Origin: an uncultured Bartonella sp. | GTDB taxonomy: Bacteria; Pseudomonadota; Alphaproteobacteria; Rhizobiales; Rhizobiaceae | DNA length: 64,000 bases | Reading direction: 5' to 3' | NCBI GenBank assembly: GCA_946478235.1 | Contig: CAMLBF010000002.1 | Span: forward strand, 372,001 to 436,000 | In this document: one piece after another, positions 54,934-64,000 of the stretch | How the letters are laid out: each line of letters begins with the position of its first letter | Numbering within the stretch: the first letter of the stretch is position 1 | Notes under the pieces: generated by a model | Told to the model about the DNA's origin: nothing | Database searches by the model: none | What the model saw: the letters and a program-made list of their open reading frames with translations, nothing else | Position numbers and translations under genes: made by a program

Positions 54934-56046
54934 ATGATGTGGAATAATGATGACGCGTTATTTGATTTACTAGCCGAAAGTGCCGGTCATGTTGAAGAAT
55001 ATGGATTAGTGATTGATCTTAAAAGATTAAATGAAAATGGCGCATTAGCTGCCTGTCTGCCGAAAAAGTATGGTGGCAGCAATTGGGCTTTTACGCAGAC
55101 TGAAACAGAAACCAAACAAATCTTTTCTTTTCTGCGCAAGCTAGGGCGGGCAAATCTCCCACTAGCGCGGCTTTATGAAGGGCATGTTCATGCTGTTCGT
55201 CTCATTGGTCTTTATGGCAATAAAAAATTAAAGAAAACCGTCTTCGGCAAAGTTAAAGAAGGTAGCCTTCTGGGTGTATGGGGTGCCAGTGTCAACAAGC
55301 CTCTCGAATACACGAAGATGCCAAACGGAAAGATAAAACTGACCGGAAGCAAAAAGCTTGTAACCGGCCTTGGAATGGTCAATCTTGCTATTGTACGAGT
55401 AAGAGAAACAGCTGATAAGCCTGACCAATTGGCAATTGTCGATGTTAATGATACAGCGCGGCAAAACATAGAATATTGGGATGCATCTGGTATGCGCTCG
55501 ACATTAACGGGATCGTTTTATTTTACCGGAATGGAGATCGACGAAGATGATCTTTTAGGCAATCCGGGAGATTTTCACACCGAACCGCATTTTATTGGTG
55601 GGGTTTGGCGGCACAGTGTTACCCATCTTGGCGCGGCAGAAGCAATTATTGATACTTGGCGCGAGATGCTCGAGAAGAAGCAACGTTTAAATGACCCGTT
55701 CCAGTTAACGCGTCTGGCAAAAGCGAGATCTGAAACACTGGCAGCTTCAGCCATGTTATTAAAAACAGCCTCTCTGGTTGAACAAATTTCACGAAAACAA
55801 CCAAATGACGCGACTAATGATGCTGTATTGGCAAGTTTATTGGCGCATGACCAAATGGAAGATGTCTGTGTCAGAATATTGCAATTGTGTGAAAAATCTC
55901 TGGGGATGGAAGCATTTATTGAACGGCGCCCGATAGAACGTATGCGGCGCGATCTTTCCATGTTTATCCGACACATATCGCCCGATTCCCGTCTGTTGCA
56001 AGCAGCGGAACTACTTATAAAAAGACATGGTGAACCACTCTGGTAG
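54934..56046 (+). CDS. acyl-CoA dehydrogenase-like flavoprotein
   Basis: A 370-residue protein with the acyl-CoA dehydrogenase layout. The N-terminal helices include ACLPKKYGGSNWAFTQTE, the middle beta domain has LLGVWGASV and GMRSTLTGSFYFTGMEID, and the C-terminal helical bundle runs from VWRHSVTHLGAAEAIIDTWREML. The usual C-terminal YEG(T/S) box with the catalytic base is replaced by a IERMRRDLSMFIRH-type ending. This places it with atypical members that act on non-standard substrates. The gene is isolated; function unknown. The upstream ATG-ATG pair has AGGA. Confidence 0.7.
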   Translation: MMWNNDDALFDLLAESAGHVEEYGLVIDLKRLNENGALAACLPKKYGGSNWAFTQTETETKQIFSFLRKLGRANLPLARLYEGHVHAVRLIGLYGNKKLKKTVFGKVKEGSLLGVWGASVNKPLEYTKMPNGKIKLTGSKKLVTGLGMVNLAIVRVRETADKPDQLAIVDVNDTARQNIEYWDASGMRSTLTGSFYFTGMEIDEDDLLGNPGDFHTEPHFIGGVWRHSVTHLGAAEAIIDTWREMLEKKQRLNDPFQLTRLAKARSETLAASAMLLKTASLVEQISRKQPNDATNDAVLASLLAHDQMEDVCVRILQLCEKSLGMEAFIERRPIERMRRDLSMFIRHISPDSRLLQAAELLIKRHGEPLW

Positions 56047-56324
56047 CCACATTTTTTAATGCAACAACCACATCTTCTGATGCAACATAGTGTTGGTTAT
56101 AGGTTACCAAGCCGACTGGCGCTCATTTAACAATTCTGTTAATGAGCGCGCAAAAAAAATAGGATCTTTCGCGGCATAAACTGGTTTTGTTATTTGCTGG
56201 CGTTTTGGTTTATGTAATCAGGCTAACGGGTCAATTCATTGAAAATATGGCTTATCGATATCGTTAATCTTGAATGCAAGTCATGCTTGGTCTATGCAAC
56301 GGATAGGATCAGGACAAGGTTATA

Positions 56325-57152
56325 ATGCCAGAACAGCAGAAACAGACAATTTCTTACGAAGAATTGTTAGGCTTTTACGATACTGCAGGGGTTGATACAC
56401 CTCTGAGCGAAACACCTATTAACCGTTTTGCTGAAGTAACCAATATTGAGCAAAAGCCGGTTGTCAAACAAGCTGTTGAACAGAAAAAAACACCGCGAAA
56501 AGTATATCAGCAACGGCCGCAACAAATTGCGACTGAGGGTCAGGTTGCAACCGCTCAAGAACTGGCACAAGGCGCCCAAACACTTGATGAGCTGTTTTCG
56601 GCTCTGCAATCTTTCAATGGCTGTACACTAAAACTCACCGCAAAAAACACTTGTTTTGCGGATGGGACAGCCGGTAGCAAATTAATGCTGGTTGGCGAAG
56701 CACCGGGGCGTGAAGAGGATATGCAAGGTATCCCCTTTGTAGGGCGTTCAGGACAATTATTAAACCGGATACTTTCAGCAATCGGGCTTGCCCGTCAGGA
56801 CGTATATATTGCCAACACAATACCTTGGCGCCCCCCCGGAAATCGCACCCCAACACCTATGGAAACCGAGCTGTGCCGGCCATTCATAGAACGGCAGATA
56901 GAATTAGCAAAACCGCAAATACTTGTGGCTCTAGGTGGTCCTGCAATGCAGGTATTGGCTGGTATAAAAGATGGCATTATCCGCTCTCGGGGAAAATGGC
57001 TTAACCACAAAATGCGCAATGGCAATACAATACCGATTATGCCAACATTTCATCCAGCCTATTTGCTACGCACACCAAGCCAGAAAAAGCTTGCTTGGGC
57101 TGATTTTCTTGAAGTTCGTCATGCGCTTGAACAGCTAGGCGAACAGAAATAA
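56325..57152 (+). CDS. uracil-DNA glycosylase, family 4-like
   Basis: A 275-residue base-excision-repair glycosylase with a long low-complexity N-terminal extension (about 1-85) of unknown role. The core has LMLVGEAPGREEDMQGIPF, VGRSGQLLNRIL, ANTIPWRPPGNRTPTP, and the C-terminal PTFHPAYLLRTPSQK with the active-site histidine. The N-terminal CxxC of the typical 4Fe-4S cluster is not seen (CTLKLTAKNTC instead), so cluster binding is uncertain. It is the second uracil-DNA-glycosylase-type gene in the window, after 14301. Confidence 0.85.
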   Translation: MPEQQKQTISYEELLGFYDTAGVDTPLSETPINRFAEVTNIEQKPVVKQAVEQKKTPRKVYQQRPQQIATEGQVATAQELAQGAQTLDELFSALQSFNGCTLKLTAKNTCFADGTAGSKLMLVGEAPGREEDMQGIPFVGRSGQLLNRILSAIGLARQDVYIANTIPWRPPGNRTPTPMETELCRPFIERQIELAKPQILVALGGPAMQVLAGIKDGIIRSRGKWLNHKMRNGNTIPIMPTFHPAYLLRTPSQKKLAWADFLEVRHALEQLGEQK

Positions 57153-57174
57153 TTATTTGTCGGCAATATTCGTT

Positions 57175-58125
57175 TTAGTTGGTTTGTGGTGTTTTACCTT
57201 TACGGCCTCCAATAATATGCGCTTCACGCAAAATGATGAATATGCCTGACGCAATGACCAAGGTGGCTCCCAAAAGCATCATTCTTGTTGGAATTTCATT
57301 AAACAGGAAATAACCGCTTATAATGCTCAAAATCATAGACGTATATTCAAATGGCGCGACTGTCGACGGTTCCGCATGCCGATAGGCCTGCGTCATGAAT
57401 ATCTGGGCAATGCCACCAAATAATCCTGCCAAAATCAGGCTTATCAATTGATGAAAGCTTGGCACAACCCAACCAAATGGCAAGGTTGCCAGCGATATGA
57501 TTGATGACGTAATCATGAAATAGAGCGTTATTGTTGTTGTTTTTTCTGTAAAAACAAGCTTGCGTACCAAAAGCATAGCAATCGCTGCCATTATAGCAGA
57601 TGCGAGAGCCGACAAAGCACCGATTGATGCGCCAATGTCATGAGTGGAACCGCCTAAAACTGTAAGACGCGGCCAAATAATAATCAATACACCGATAAGA
57701 CCGACAATAACTGCGCTCCACCGGTAGAAATACACTTTTTCACCCAGAAATATGGCGCATAAAATCACCAAAATTAGCGGCTCGCCATAACCGATCGCTA
57801 TTGTTTCAGGCAATGGTAACAAAGTAATAGCATAAAAGCCGAATAACATGGAAAATGTTCCAAACATACCGCGGAACACATGGCCTACGATGTTACGTGT
57901 ATAAAAAACCGTTTTAAGCTGTTTGAGTTTTAAAACCCAGATAAAAATAGGAATCAAACCAAAAAAGGAACGAAAAAAGCTTAACTCACCAGCCGGTACG
58001 CCTTTGGCTGATTTCAAAAAACTATACATGATGACAAAACAGACTACGGATAAAATTTTCATCCAAATTCCAAGCATTACATTGCCGGAAGGCTTACTCG
58101 GAATTGCTGCTGCCTTATTCGTCAT
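57175..58125 (-). CDS. EamA/DMT-superfamily transporter
   Basis: A 316-residue drug/metabolite transporter with ten membrane helices in two EamA repeats: PAGELSFFRSFFGLIPI and FYAITLLPLPETIAIGYGEPLI in the first, AYRHAEPSTVAPFEYTSMIL in the second. The substrate is unknown. It is convergent with the glycosylase gene, 22 bases away, without a clear terminator. The 242-base gap to pepN (58126-58367) carries the divergent promoters. Confidence 0.85.
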   Translation of the reverse strand: MTNKAAAIPSKPSGNVMLGIWMKILSVVCFVIMYSFLKSAKGVPAGELSFFRSFFGLIPIFIWVLKLKQLKTVFYTRNIVGHVFRGMFGTFSMLFGFYAITLLPLPETIAIGYGEPLILVILCAIFLGEKVYFYRWSAVIVGLIGVLIIIWPRLTVLGGSTHDIGASIGALSALASAIMAAIAMLLVRKLVFTEKTTTITLYFMITSSIISLATLPFGWVVPSFHQLISLILAGLFGGIAQIFMTQAYRHAEPSTVAPFEYTSMILSIISGYFLFNEIPTRMMLLGATLVIASGIFIILREAHIIGGRKGKTPQTN

Positions 58126-58367
58126 GCTATTTCTCCTCTAAAACAGCTCATGCAGGTAACGTTAAAAGCCATTACCTGCCATAAACCGCATAACGACACG
58201 ACTAGCTATATTATAAGCTAATGAAAAACTACAAAACCATTTTGCTAATTTCTGCTTTATAGCAATCACATTGGTGTGCATCAAAACCTAATTTTCATTA
58301 AGCATGTTGTTGTTTTTATAGAATATGATTACCTTTAGGAAAAACTTGTATAAAAAAGGCCAGATTT

Positions 58368-60995
58368 ATGAGCACGCATAACAATCCAGTATTTCGTCTT
58401 GAGGACTATCGCCCAACAGACTATGCTATTTCACACACTGAATTGAAATTTTCTTTGCATCCGACAAATACTGTCGTTTCCTCGAAATTATTTTTTAAAC
58501 AACGCCAAAACACACCAAATGGCACGCCACTTGTGCTCGTTGGAGATGAACTCAAACTGTTATCAGTTTCGATAAATGACAAAAAGCTAAACGATGCCGA
58601 TTTTGCTGCGACCCCTGATCTACTGACAATCCACACTCCGCCAACCGGCGAGTTTACTGTCGAAATTGAAACAGAAATTAATCCGCAGAAAAATCGCCAA
58701 TTGATGGGGCTTTACCTGTCAAACGGTGTATATTGCACACAAAATGAGGCGGAAGGTTTCCGTCGTATTACCTATTTCTACGATCGGCCGGATGTACTAT
58801 CCATTTTCAAAACCCGCATTGAAGCCGATAAAGCTACCGCGCCAATTCTTCTGTCAAATGGTAATCTCATTGAAAGTGGTGATCTTGATGGCGGCCGGCA
58901 TTATGCTGTTTGGGAAGATCCCCATCCAAAACCATGCTATCTGTTTGCTCTCGTTGGTGGTCAACTCGATCATCTCGATGACAGCTTTACAACAATGTCT
59001 GGCCGCAACGTTAAACTTGGCATCTATGTTGAAAAGGGCAAAAAGCAGCGTGCCGCTTATGCCATGGACTCACTAAAACGCGCCATGCGCTGGGACGAAG
59101 AGCGTTTCGGTCGCGAATATGATCTCGATATTTTCAATATCGTTGCTGTATCCGACTTTAATATGGGAGCCATGGAAAATAAGGGGCTCAACGTATTCAA
59201 CGATAAATATGTTCTTGCTGATCCCGATACTGCAACAGATGTCGATTATGCTGGCATAGAACGGGTTATTGCACACGAATATTTCCACAACTGGACGGGT
59301 GATCGTATTACCTGTCGTGACTGGTTCCAGTTATGCTTGAAAGAAGGTCTAACCGTTTATCGTGATCAGGAATTTTCTTCCGATCAGCGGTCAAGACCGG
59401 TTCATCGTATTTCCGATGTACGTCTTTTAAAGGCAGCCCAATTTCCTGAAGATGCCGGTCCTCTTGCCCATCCGGTTCGCCCACGGCAATATAGTGAAAT
59501 CAACAATTTTTATACAACAACCGTTTATGAAAAAGGTGCTGAAGTTGTCCGTATGATCCACACACTTCTTGGCGAAGAGATGTTCCGGAAAGGTATGGAC
59601 CACTATTTCGAGTTGCACGATGGTGAAGCATGTACGATAGAAGATTTCGTCAATTGTTTTGCTGACGTTTCAGGGCGCGACTTCTCGCAATTCATGCTTT
59701 GGTATGAACAGGCAGGAACACCAACTGTTACCGTCAATAGCGATTATAAGGACGGGGTTCTAACCCTAGAGCTAACACAGACAGTGCCTGATACACCGGG
59801 ACAGACAAATAAGAAGCCTATGGTTATTCCTCTTTCATTCGGTTTATTGGGTAAAGACGGTAAGGATATGCCTTATCAGCCTGATAATCATGTTGAAAAC
59901 GGCGTTATTGTTTTATCTGAAGCGACACAGACTGTTAGACTAAGCAATTTGGCTGAAAAGCCTGTTTTATCGCTATTGCGCGGTTTTTCAGCGCCGATAA
60001 ATGTCAAAATGACGGAAACTGATGATGATCTTGCATTTATGGCACGTTTTGATTCAGATCAGGTAAATCGTTGGCAGTCGCTGAACAAGCTTGTAACGGA
60101 AGCTCTTATTAAGGCAGTTAAAAATACCGCTATTGATAAGCCAGAAATGCCGGAAAACCTTGTTGAACTCTTCCGCATTCTTTTGGACGATGAAAATCTT
60201 GAGCCTGCTTTCCGTGCTTTGTGCCTACAACTGCCATCAGAGGCAGAAATTGCGCGCTTAATTGGTGAAAATATCGATCCTGATAGGATTTATAATATTC
60301 GTCAGGCCTTTATAGCATCGCTCGCCAAAAATCTTGTTACCAAATTTGCCGCCATTTACGAAAAAATGGGACACTTGGGACATTATTCTCCTGATGCTGC
60401 TCAGGCTGGCAAGAGATCGCTTAAGAACATTGTTCTCGACTATCTATCGGTTGCTGAAAATGCCCCTGCTCGTGCCGCCGAGGCATATCGTCATGCCGAT
60501 AATATGAGCGATCGTATGGCTGGTTTGACAATTCTTGTTCACCGTTTCAATGGCAGCAAGGAAGCACTTGAAGCATTGACTGATTTTGAAAAGAGATATC
60601 AGAACGATCCACTCGTTATGGATAAATGGTTTACAGTGCAAGCAACCGTTGCCGGCACAAAAACCCTTGATCATGTAAGAGAACTGATGAAACACCCATT
60701 GTTCTCACTTGATAATCCTAACCGTACAAGAGCTCTTATTGCCTCTTTTGCGGCAGCCAACCAGACCGGCTTCAACCGTATTGATGGTGAGGGATACAAG
60801 TTTCTTGCTGATATTATTTTGAATGTCGATAAAGAAAACCCACAATTGGCAGCACGTCTGTTGACGATTACCCGTTCATGGCGCCAGCTTGAACCAACAC
60901 GTCGGGCAAAATTGCAAGCCGAACTTATGAGAATTTCGCAACAAGCGAAATTGTCTACCGACGTTGCTGATATCGTCCATCGTACTTTAGCATAA
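58368..60995 (+). CDS. pepN: aminopeptidase N
   Basis: An 875-residue M1 zinc aminopeptidase that degrades cytoplasmic peptides. The N-terminal domain starts FRLEDYRPTDYAI. The GAMENKGLN exopeptidase motif and the zinc site HEYFHNWTGDR, with the third ligand Glu in LKEGLTVYRDQEF, lie at about residues 265-330. The Ig-like and helical C-terminal domains are complete (ends VADIVHRTLA). It has its own strong terminator. Confidence 0.96.
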   Translation: MSTHNNPVFRLEDYRPTDYAISHTELKFSLHPTNTVVSSKLFFKQRQNTPNGTPLVLVGDELKLLSVSINDKKLNDADFAATPDLLTIHTPPTGEFTVEIETEINPQKNRQLMGLYLSNGVYCTQNEAEGFRRITYFYDRPDVLSIFKTRIEADKATAPILLSNGNLIESGDLDGGRHYAVWEDPHPKPCYLFALVGGQLDHLDDSFTTMSGRNVKLGIYVEKGKKQRAAYAMDSLKRAMRWDEERFGREYDLDIFNIVAVSDFNMGAMENKGLNVFNDKYVLADPDTATDVDYAGIERVIAHEYFHNWTGDRITCRDWFQLCLKEGLTVYRDQEFSSDQRSRPVHRISDVRLLKAAQFPEDAGPLAHPVRPRQYSEINNFYTTTVYEKGAEVVRMIHTLLGEEMFRKGMDHYFELHDGEACTIEDFVNCFADVSGRDFSQFMLWYEQAGTPTVTVNSDYKDGVLTLELTQTVPDTPGQTNKKPMVIPLSFGLLGKDGKDMPYQPDNHVENGVIVLSEATQTVRLSNLAEKPVLSLLRGFSAPINVKMTETDDDLAFMARFDSDQVNRWQSLNKLVTEALIKAVKNTAIDKPEMPENLVELFRILLDDENLEPAFRALCLQLPSEAEIARLIGENIDPDRIYNIRQAFIASLAKNLVTKFAAIYEKMGHLGHYSPDAAQAGKRSLKNIVLDYLSVAENAPARAAEAYRHADNMSDRMAGLTILVHRFNGSKEALEALTDFEKRYQNDPLVMDKWFTVQATVAGTKTLDHVRELMKHPLFSLDNPNRTRALIASFAAANQTGFNRIDGEGYKFLADIILNVDKENPQLAARLLTITRSWRQLEPTRRAKLQAELMRISQQAKLSTDVADIVHRTLA

Positions 60996-61018
60996 TTGCC
61001 ATTATATCGTTTACGATT

Positions 61019-61049
61019 ATAGGGCAGGATTTTCCTGCCCTATTTTTTT
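61019..61049 (+). terminator. intrinsic terminator of pepN
   Basis: ATAGGGCAGGA and TCCTGCCCTAT form an 11-base stem with a TTT loop, followed by a run of T. Confidence 0.92.
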
Positions 61050-61295
61050 CACATGAAGATTGTTTTGCATCTTAAATTTGTCGCCAACTGACCAACTTTG
61101 ACAGAATTTTGCGCGTATAAAACAGCGTTAAAAAGAAATTAAAGCTTTTATTTTAAACTATTTGAATGAAAATTGATTTTAGGTTTAAAAAAAGCTGGAC
61201 ATGCGGAATCAGTTTTGATTCATTGCACCTGTTCGGGTGTTTTGCGTACCGAATCAGTTCATCGGTTTATTCAACTATTTTTGAGGGGGCCAGAA

Positions 61296-63632
61296 ATGGC
61301 GCATTTGGACGCGTTTGACGCGCCCACAGGGACGTTTGCTGATGCCAAACCTTCTGCCAAGCGGCACAAGGGGTGGTCGGCACATGTCGATTTGCTCTCA
61401 GGGCCAGCCTATCAAAGGTTGCTGGCTGTTGAGCCATGGATGCGTCGTGCCATCCCTCTCCTCATTTTAAGCTTTTTGATTATATTGGCAGCAACACGTG
61501 TTGTTCTGCTTTACGAATGGCGACAAACTATTAATGTTAACACACGCTCTGCACTTGTTCTTGCAACAGGGCATATCGGAAGCTCAGTTGATAGAGCCGT
61601 TGCCGCAAGCAAAGCCAAAAATGATAAAAACGGCGTTACCAATAACGAGTTACAAAATATACTTGTAGATTTTCGCTCGCGTAGCCTTCTGGACAGCACC
61701 GCACGTATCGCTATTGTTGATGATAAGGGGCAAGTGGTGGCAGCCTCTGGAATGGAGCCACTTATTGGGCACCCGTTAACAGATTCCATTGCCGATAGTC
61801 AGGCCTTATTTGTTCTTGGGGCTAGTGCCGGTGTCATGCAGGTCAAAATGGATGGTGAAAATGCACTAGCCTCTTTCGATCATGCTGGGGAAAATAGGTT
61901 TGGTGTTTTTGTCGCCGAAACGGCAGAACAAATGTATATTGATTGGCGCAAATCTGTTTCAATAAATATTACGATATTTGCTGGCACTGTTGGGGTGATG
62001 CTGGCCATTCTTTACGCCTATTACAGCCAATCCGCACGGGTGCGTGACACAGATATTATTTCAGAAAAAATCCAAAACCGTATTGATATGGCGATGATGC
62101 GCGGTCGCTGCGGCTTGTGGGATTGGAATATGGCAAGCGGCCGTGTCTATTGGTCTCGATCCATGTATGAAATGTTGGGTTATAAACCACAGGACGCATT
62201 GCTTTCCATTTCGCAAATCACATCAATTATCAACCCAGCCGATGCAGACCTATATGAATTGGCACGTGGTCTGATGAGTGGCGAAAAGGACCATATTGAT
62301 ATTAATGTACCAATGCGCCACGCAGATGGGCATTATGTATGGATGCGCATTCGTGCCGAAGTCGCACAAGAAGAAGAAGCGCACCTTGTCGGAATATCCT
62401 TTGATATTAGTGAACAACATCAATTTGCCGAACAAACTGCGCAGGCAGATTTGCGAATTCGCGATGCTATTGAAAACATTTCTGAATCATTTGTTTTATG
62501 GGATTCAGACGGCCGTTTGGTAATGTCTAACAGCAAATTTCGCGAATATGCTGGTCTGCCAGACCATATGTTGCAATCGGGTGTGCAAAGGGTCACGATT
62601 GAAGCCATGTCACGACCAGCCATTAGTGAGCAATCGGTCGAGCAAGACAATAATGGCAATTTTACAAGCATTCGACAAATGGGCGATGGCAGTTGGTTGA
62701 AGATCAACGAACGCCGCACGCAAGATGGCGGACTTGTTTCGGTGGGCACCGACATTTCAGAGCTGAAACAGCAACAAAAAAGCCTTGAAGACAGTGAACG
62801 GCGTTTGTATTCATTTATTCAGGAATTGAAACTTGCACGTCAAAATGCACAACAACGTGCAAATGAAGTTGAAAAGCTCAATGAAAGCCTAAAATCCGAA
62901 AAAGAACGTGCAGAAAGTGCCAATAAAGCCAAATCAGAATTTTTGGCCAACATGTCCCACGAGTTACGCACGCCACTTAATGCCATTATTGGTTTTTCAG
63001 AAATGATGCTGCAGGCCACCTTTGGTCCGTTGGGCTCTGAACGCTATAATGAATATATGAATGATATCCATAATTCTGGAACGCACCTATTAACGCTCAT
63101 CAATGACATACTTGATATGTCTAAGATTGAAGCTGGGCGCTTTAAGCTGGATAGTGAAAATGCCGATATTGAGCCAATCATCAGTGAAACATTCCGGACA
63201 TTGACACCTCAGGCGCAAGAAAAAGCTGTTTCTGTTACGGCAGATATTGCACCTAAATTACATGGCGATATTGACCGGCGTGCTATCCGCCAAGTCTTTC
63301 TTAACATTCTGTCAAATGCGGTTAAATTTACCCCTTCAGGCGGCCATATTAACGTTCTTGGCTACCAACAGGGCAATAGTCTGGTATTCGTTATTGCAGA
63401 TACCGGTGTTGGTATACCAGAAGAAGCAATCGCAAAACTTGGACAGCCATTCGAACAGGTAGAAAACCAATTTACCAAAACCCATGCTGGTTCAGGCTTG
63501 GGATTGGCAATTTCACGCTCACTGGTTGAATTACATGGCGGTAAATTGGAGATTGCTTCTAAAGAAGGGAAAGGAACCACTGTGACCGTTACCTTACCTG
63601 TAACACAGGATAAGCAACATAAAATTAGCTAA
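61296..63632 (+). CDS. pleC: PAS-domain sensor histidine kinase, PleC-like
   Basis: A 778-residue membrane kinase. Membrane helices at about 52-72 and 225-245 flank a periplasmic sensor region. Two PAS/PAC domains (about 265-375 and 390-490) and a coiled coil follow, then HisKA with the phospho-acceptor His in FLANMSHELRTPLNAIIGFSE (about 555) and a full ATPase domain (N box FLNILSNAVKFT, G1 DTGVGIPEEA, G2 GSGLGLAIS). This HisKA type is that of the PleC/DivJ/PdhS group, which controls DivK in the asymmetric cell cycle. The location before glnE supports PleC (inference). GAGGGGG precedes the ATG at 61296. Confidence 0.8.
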   Translation: MAHLDAFDAPTGTFADAKPSAKRHKGWSAHVDLLSGPAYQRLLAVEPWMRRAIPLLILSFLIILAATRVVLLYEWRQTINVNTRSALVLATGHIGSSVDRAVAASKAKNDKNGVTNNELQNILVDFRSRSLLDSTARIAIVDDKGQVVAASGMEPLIGHPLTDSIADSQALFVLGASAGVMQVKMDGENALASFDHAGENRFGVFVAETAEQMYIDWRKSVSINITIFAGTVGVMLAILYAYYSQSARVRDTDIISEKIQNRIDMAMMRGRCGLWDWNMASGRVYWSRSMYEMLGYKPQDALLSISQITSIINPADADLYELARGLMSGEKDHIDINVPMRHADGHYVWMRIRAEVAQEEEAHLVGISFDISEQHQFAEQTAQADLRIRDAIENISESFVLWDSDGRLVMSNSKFREYAGLPDHMLQSGVQRVTIEAMSRPAISEQSVEQDNNGNFTSIRQMGDGSWLKINERRTQDGGLVSVGTDISELKQQQKSLEDSERRLYSFIQELKLARQNAQQRANEVEKLNESLKSEKERAESANKAKSEFLANMSHELRTPLNAIIGFSEMMLQATFGPLGSERYNEYMNDIHNSGTHLLTLINDILDMSKIEAGRFKLDSENADIEPIISETFRTLTPQAQEKAVSVTADIAPKLHGDIDRRAIRQVFLNILSNAVKFTPSGGHINVLGYQQGNSLVFVIADTGVGIPEEAIAKLGQPFEQVENQFTKTHAGSGLGLAISRSLVELHGGKLEIASKEGKGTTVTVTLPVTQDKQHKIS

Positions 63633-63799
63633 ACAAATAATATGTGCATTCTAGCTCAACAACCATAAATGTCGGTTATGAGCCATTTTCAATTGTCGTC
63701 AAAGCCAGTGCTGTGACACTATTTTTCCTAAAATCTTCTGTCTCACCGAAAATCTTCGGTCAAAGATATTCACGTGTAGTGATGCTACGGCATCAATGA

Positions 63800-64000
63800 C
63801 TAACATATGATACGGTCAAATATCTTTGTTACAAACTGTGCATTTTCTGCCAATAAGCCTTCTACACGTTGTAAATCTGGCTCACCGGCAACACGCTGTA
63901 GCAAATCGGCAAGGCCTGGCGGCATATCGTCCAATTTAAGCTTATCATTAAGGCATAAACGCATAATTTGTGTAAGGTTGGTATAAAGCTGATAGGCGTG
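63800..64000 (-). CDS. glnE: glutamine synthetase adenylyltransferase, C-terminal end
   Basis: The minus strand from the window edge reads a frame ending in a TAG at 63800-63802. It contains AYQLYTNLTQIMRLCL, PPGLADLLQRVAGEPDL and a final VTKIFDRIIC. This is the C-terminal end of GlnE, which adenylylates and deadenylylates glutamine synthetase. It is convergent with the PleC-like gene. ACCGAA/TTCGGT (63745-63760) in the gap may be a weak terminator. Confidence 0.8.
   Translation of the reverse strand, partial: HAYQLYTNLTQIMRLCLNDKLKLDDMPPGLADLLQRVAGEPDLQRVEGLLAENAQFVTKIFDRIIC

Noticed and set aside
1..64000. CRISPR array
   Set aside because: No regularly spaced repeats of 24-40 bases with unique spacers were seen. 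The tandem repeats found are short and contiguous.

Overview
The window looks like the chromosome of an AT-rich alphaproteobacterium of the order Rhizobiales. The family closest in feel is Bartonellaceae and relatives (gut-associated Bartonella/Tokpelaia type). The evidence is the conserved rhizobial block rsh-pyrE / DUF2062-acpS-lepB-rnc-era-recO, a Porin_2 outer-membrane porin of the Brucella/Bartonella Omp2 kind, a RirA-style iron box at the haem uptake genes, an FnrN-type regulator, and a PleC-like kinase next to glnE. Species assignment is inference; no search was run.

Layout. 1-16.4 kb: core housekeeping genes, mostly on the minus strand: panB (partial), panC, a secreted HbpS/GlcG-like protein, recO-era-rnc-lepB-acpS-DUF2062. 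A block of fsr, hemN and fnrN then sits between DUF2062 and pyrE-rsh-rpoZ. It continues with a NYN-domain protein, a family-5-type uracil-DNA glycosylase, smpB and dapA. 16.6-18.7 kb: lytic transglycosylase. 19.9-26.9 kb: a complete haem acquisition locus. hmuQ (IsdG-type haem monooxygenase) is divergent from a TonB receptor, hemP, hmuS and the hmuTUV ABC transporter, with two TGA-N9-TCA iron boxes and a leader hairpin. 26.9-29.2 kb: an AhpD-like / CMD-like / luciferase-like monooxygenase triad. 30.1-34.9 kb: an anaerobic S-/N-oxide respiration operon (hybrid c-type cytochrome, TorD chaperone, Tat-exported TorA/DorA reductase) behind an FNR-like box.

35.1-45.0 kb is an accessory island bounded by tRNA-Ala(CGC) and tRNA-Ser(GCT), whose 3' ends face inward. 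It holds a decayed type I restriction specificity gene coupled to an intact Shedu (DUF4263) nuclease gene and a HAD hydrolase gene. It also carries an IS transposase fragment, an MmyB-type regulator divergent from a frameshifted 5-aminolevulinate-synthase-like pseudogene and an MFS exporter, and a compact phage-type lysis module with a nested Rz/Rz1-like pair.

45.5-64 kb returns to core genes: the porin, an aminotransferase, DUF423, a TPP riboswitch with thiO-thiS-thiG-thiE-thiD, a macro-domain protein, a membrane-anchored EEP protein, an acyl-CoA-dehydrogenase-like protein, a second uracil-DNA glycosylase, an EamA transporter, pepN, a PleC-like sensor kinase and the 3' end of glnE.

Functional picture: a host-associated bacterium that scavenges and degrades haem under iron control, makes haem without oxygen (hemN) under an oxygen-sensing regulator (fnrN), and can respire S- or N-oxides. 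Its defence and phage genes turn over in a tRNA-bounded hotspot. The most unusual items are the hybrid AdhB/TorC cytochrome, the hsdS-remnant/Shedu/HAD cassette, and the nested spanin-like lysis module.
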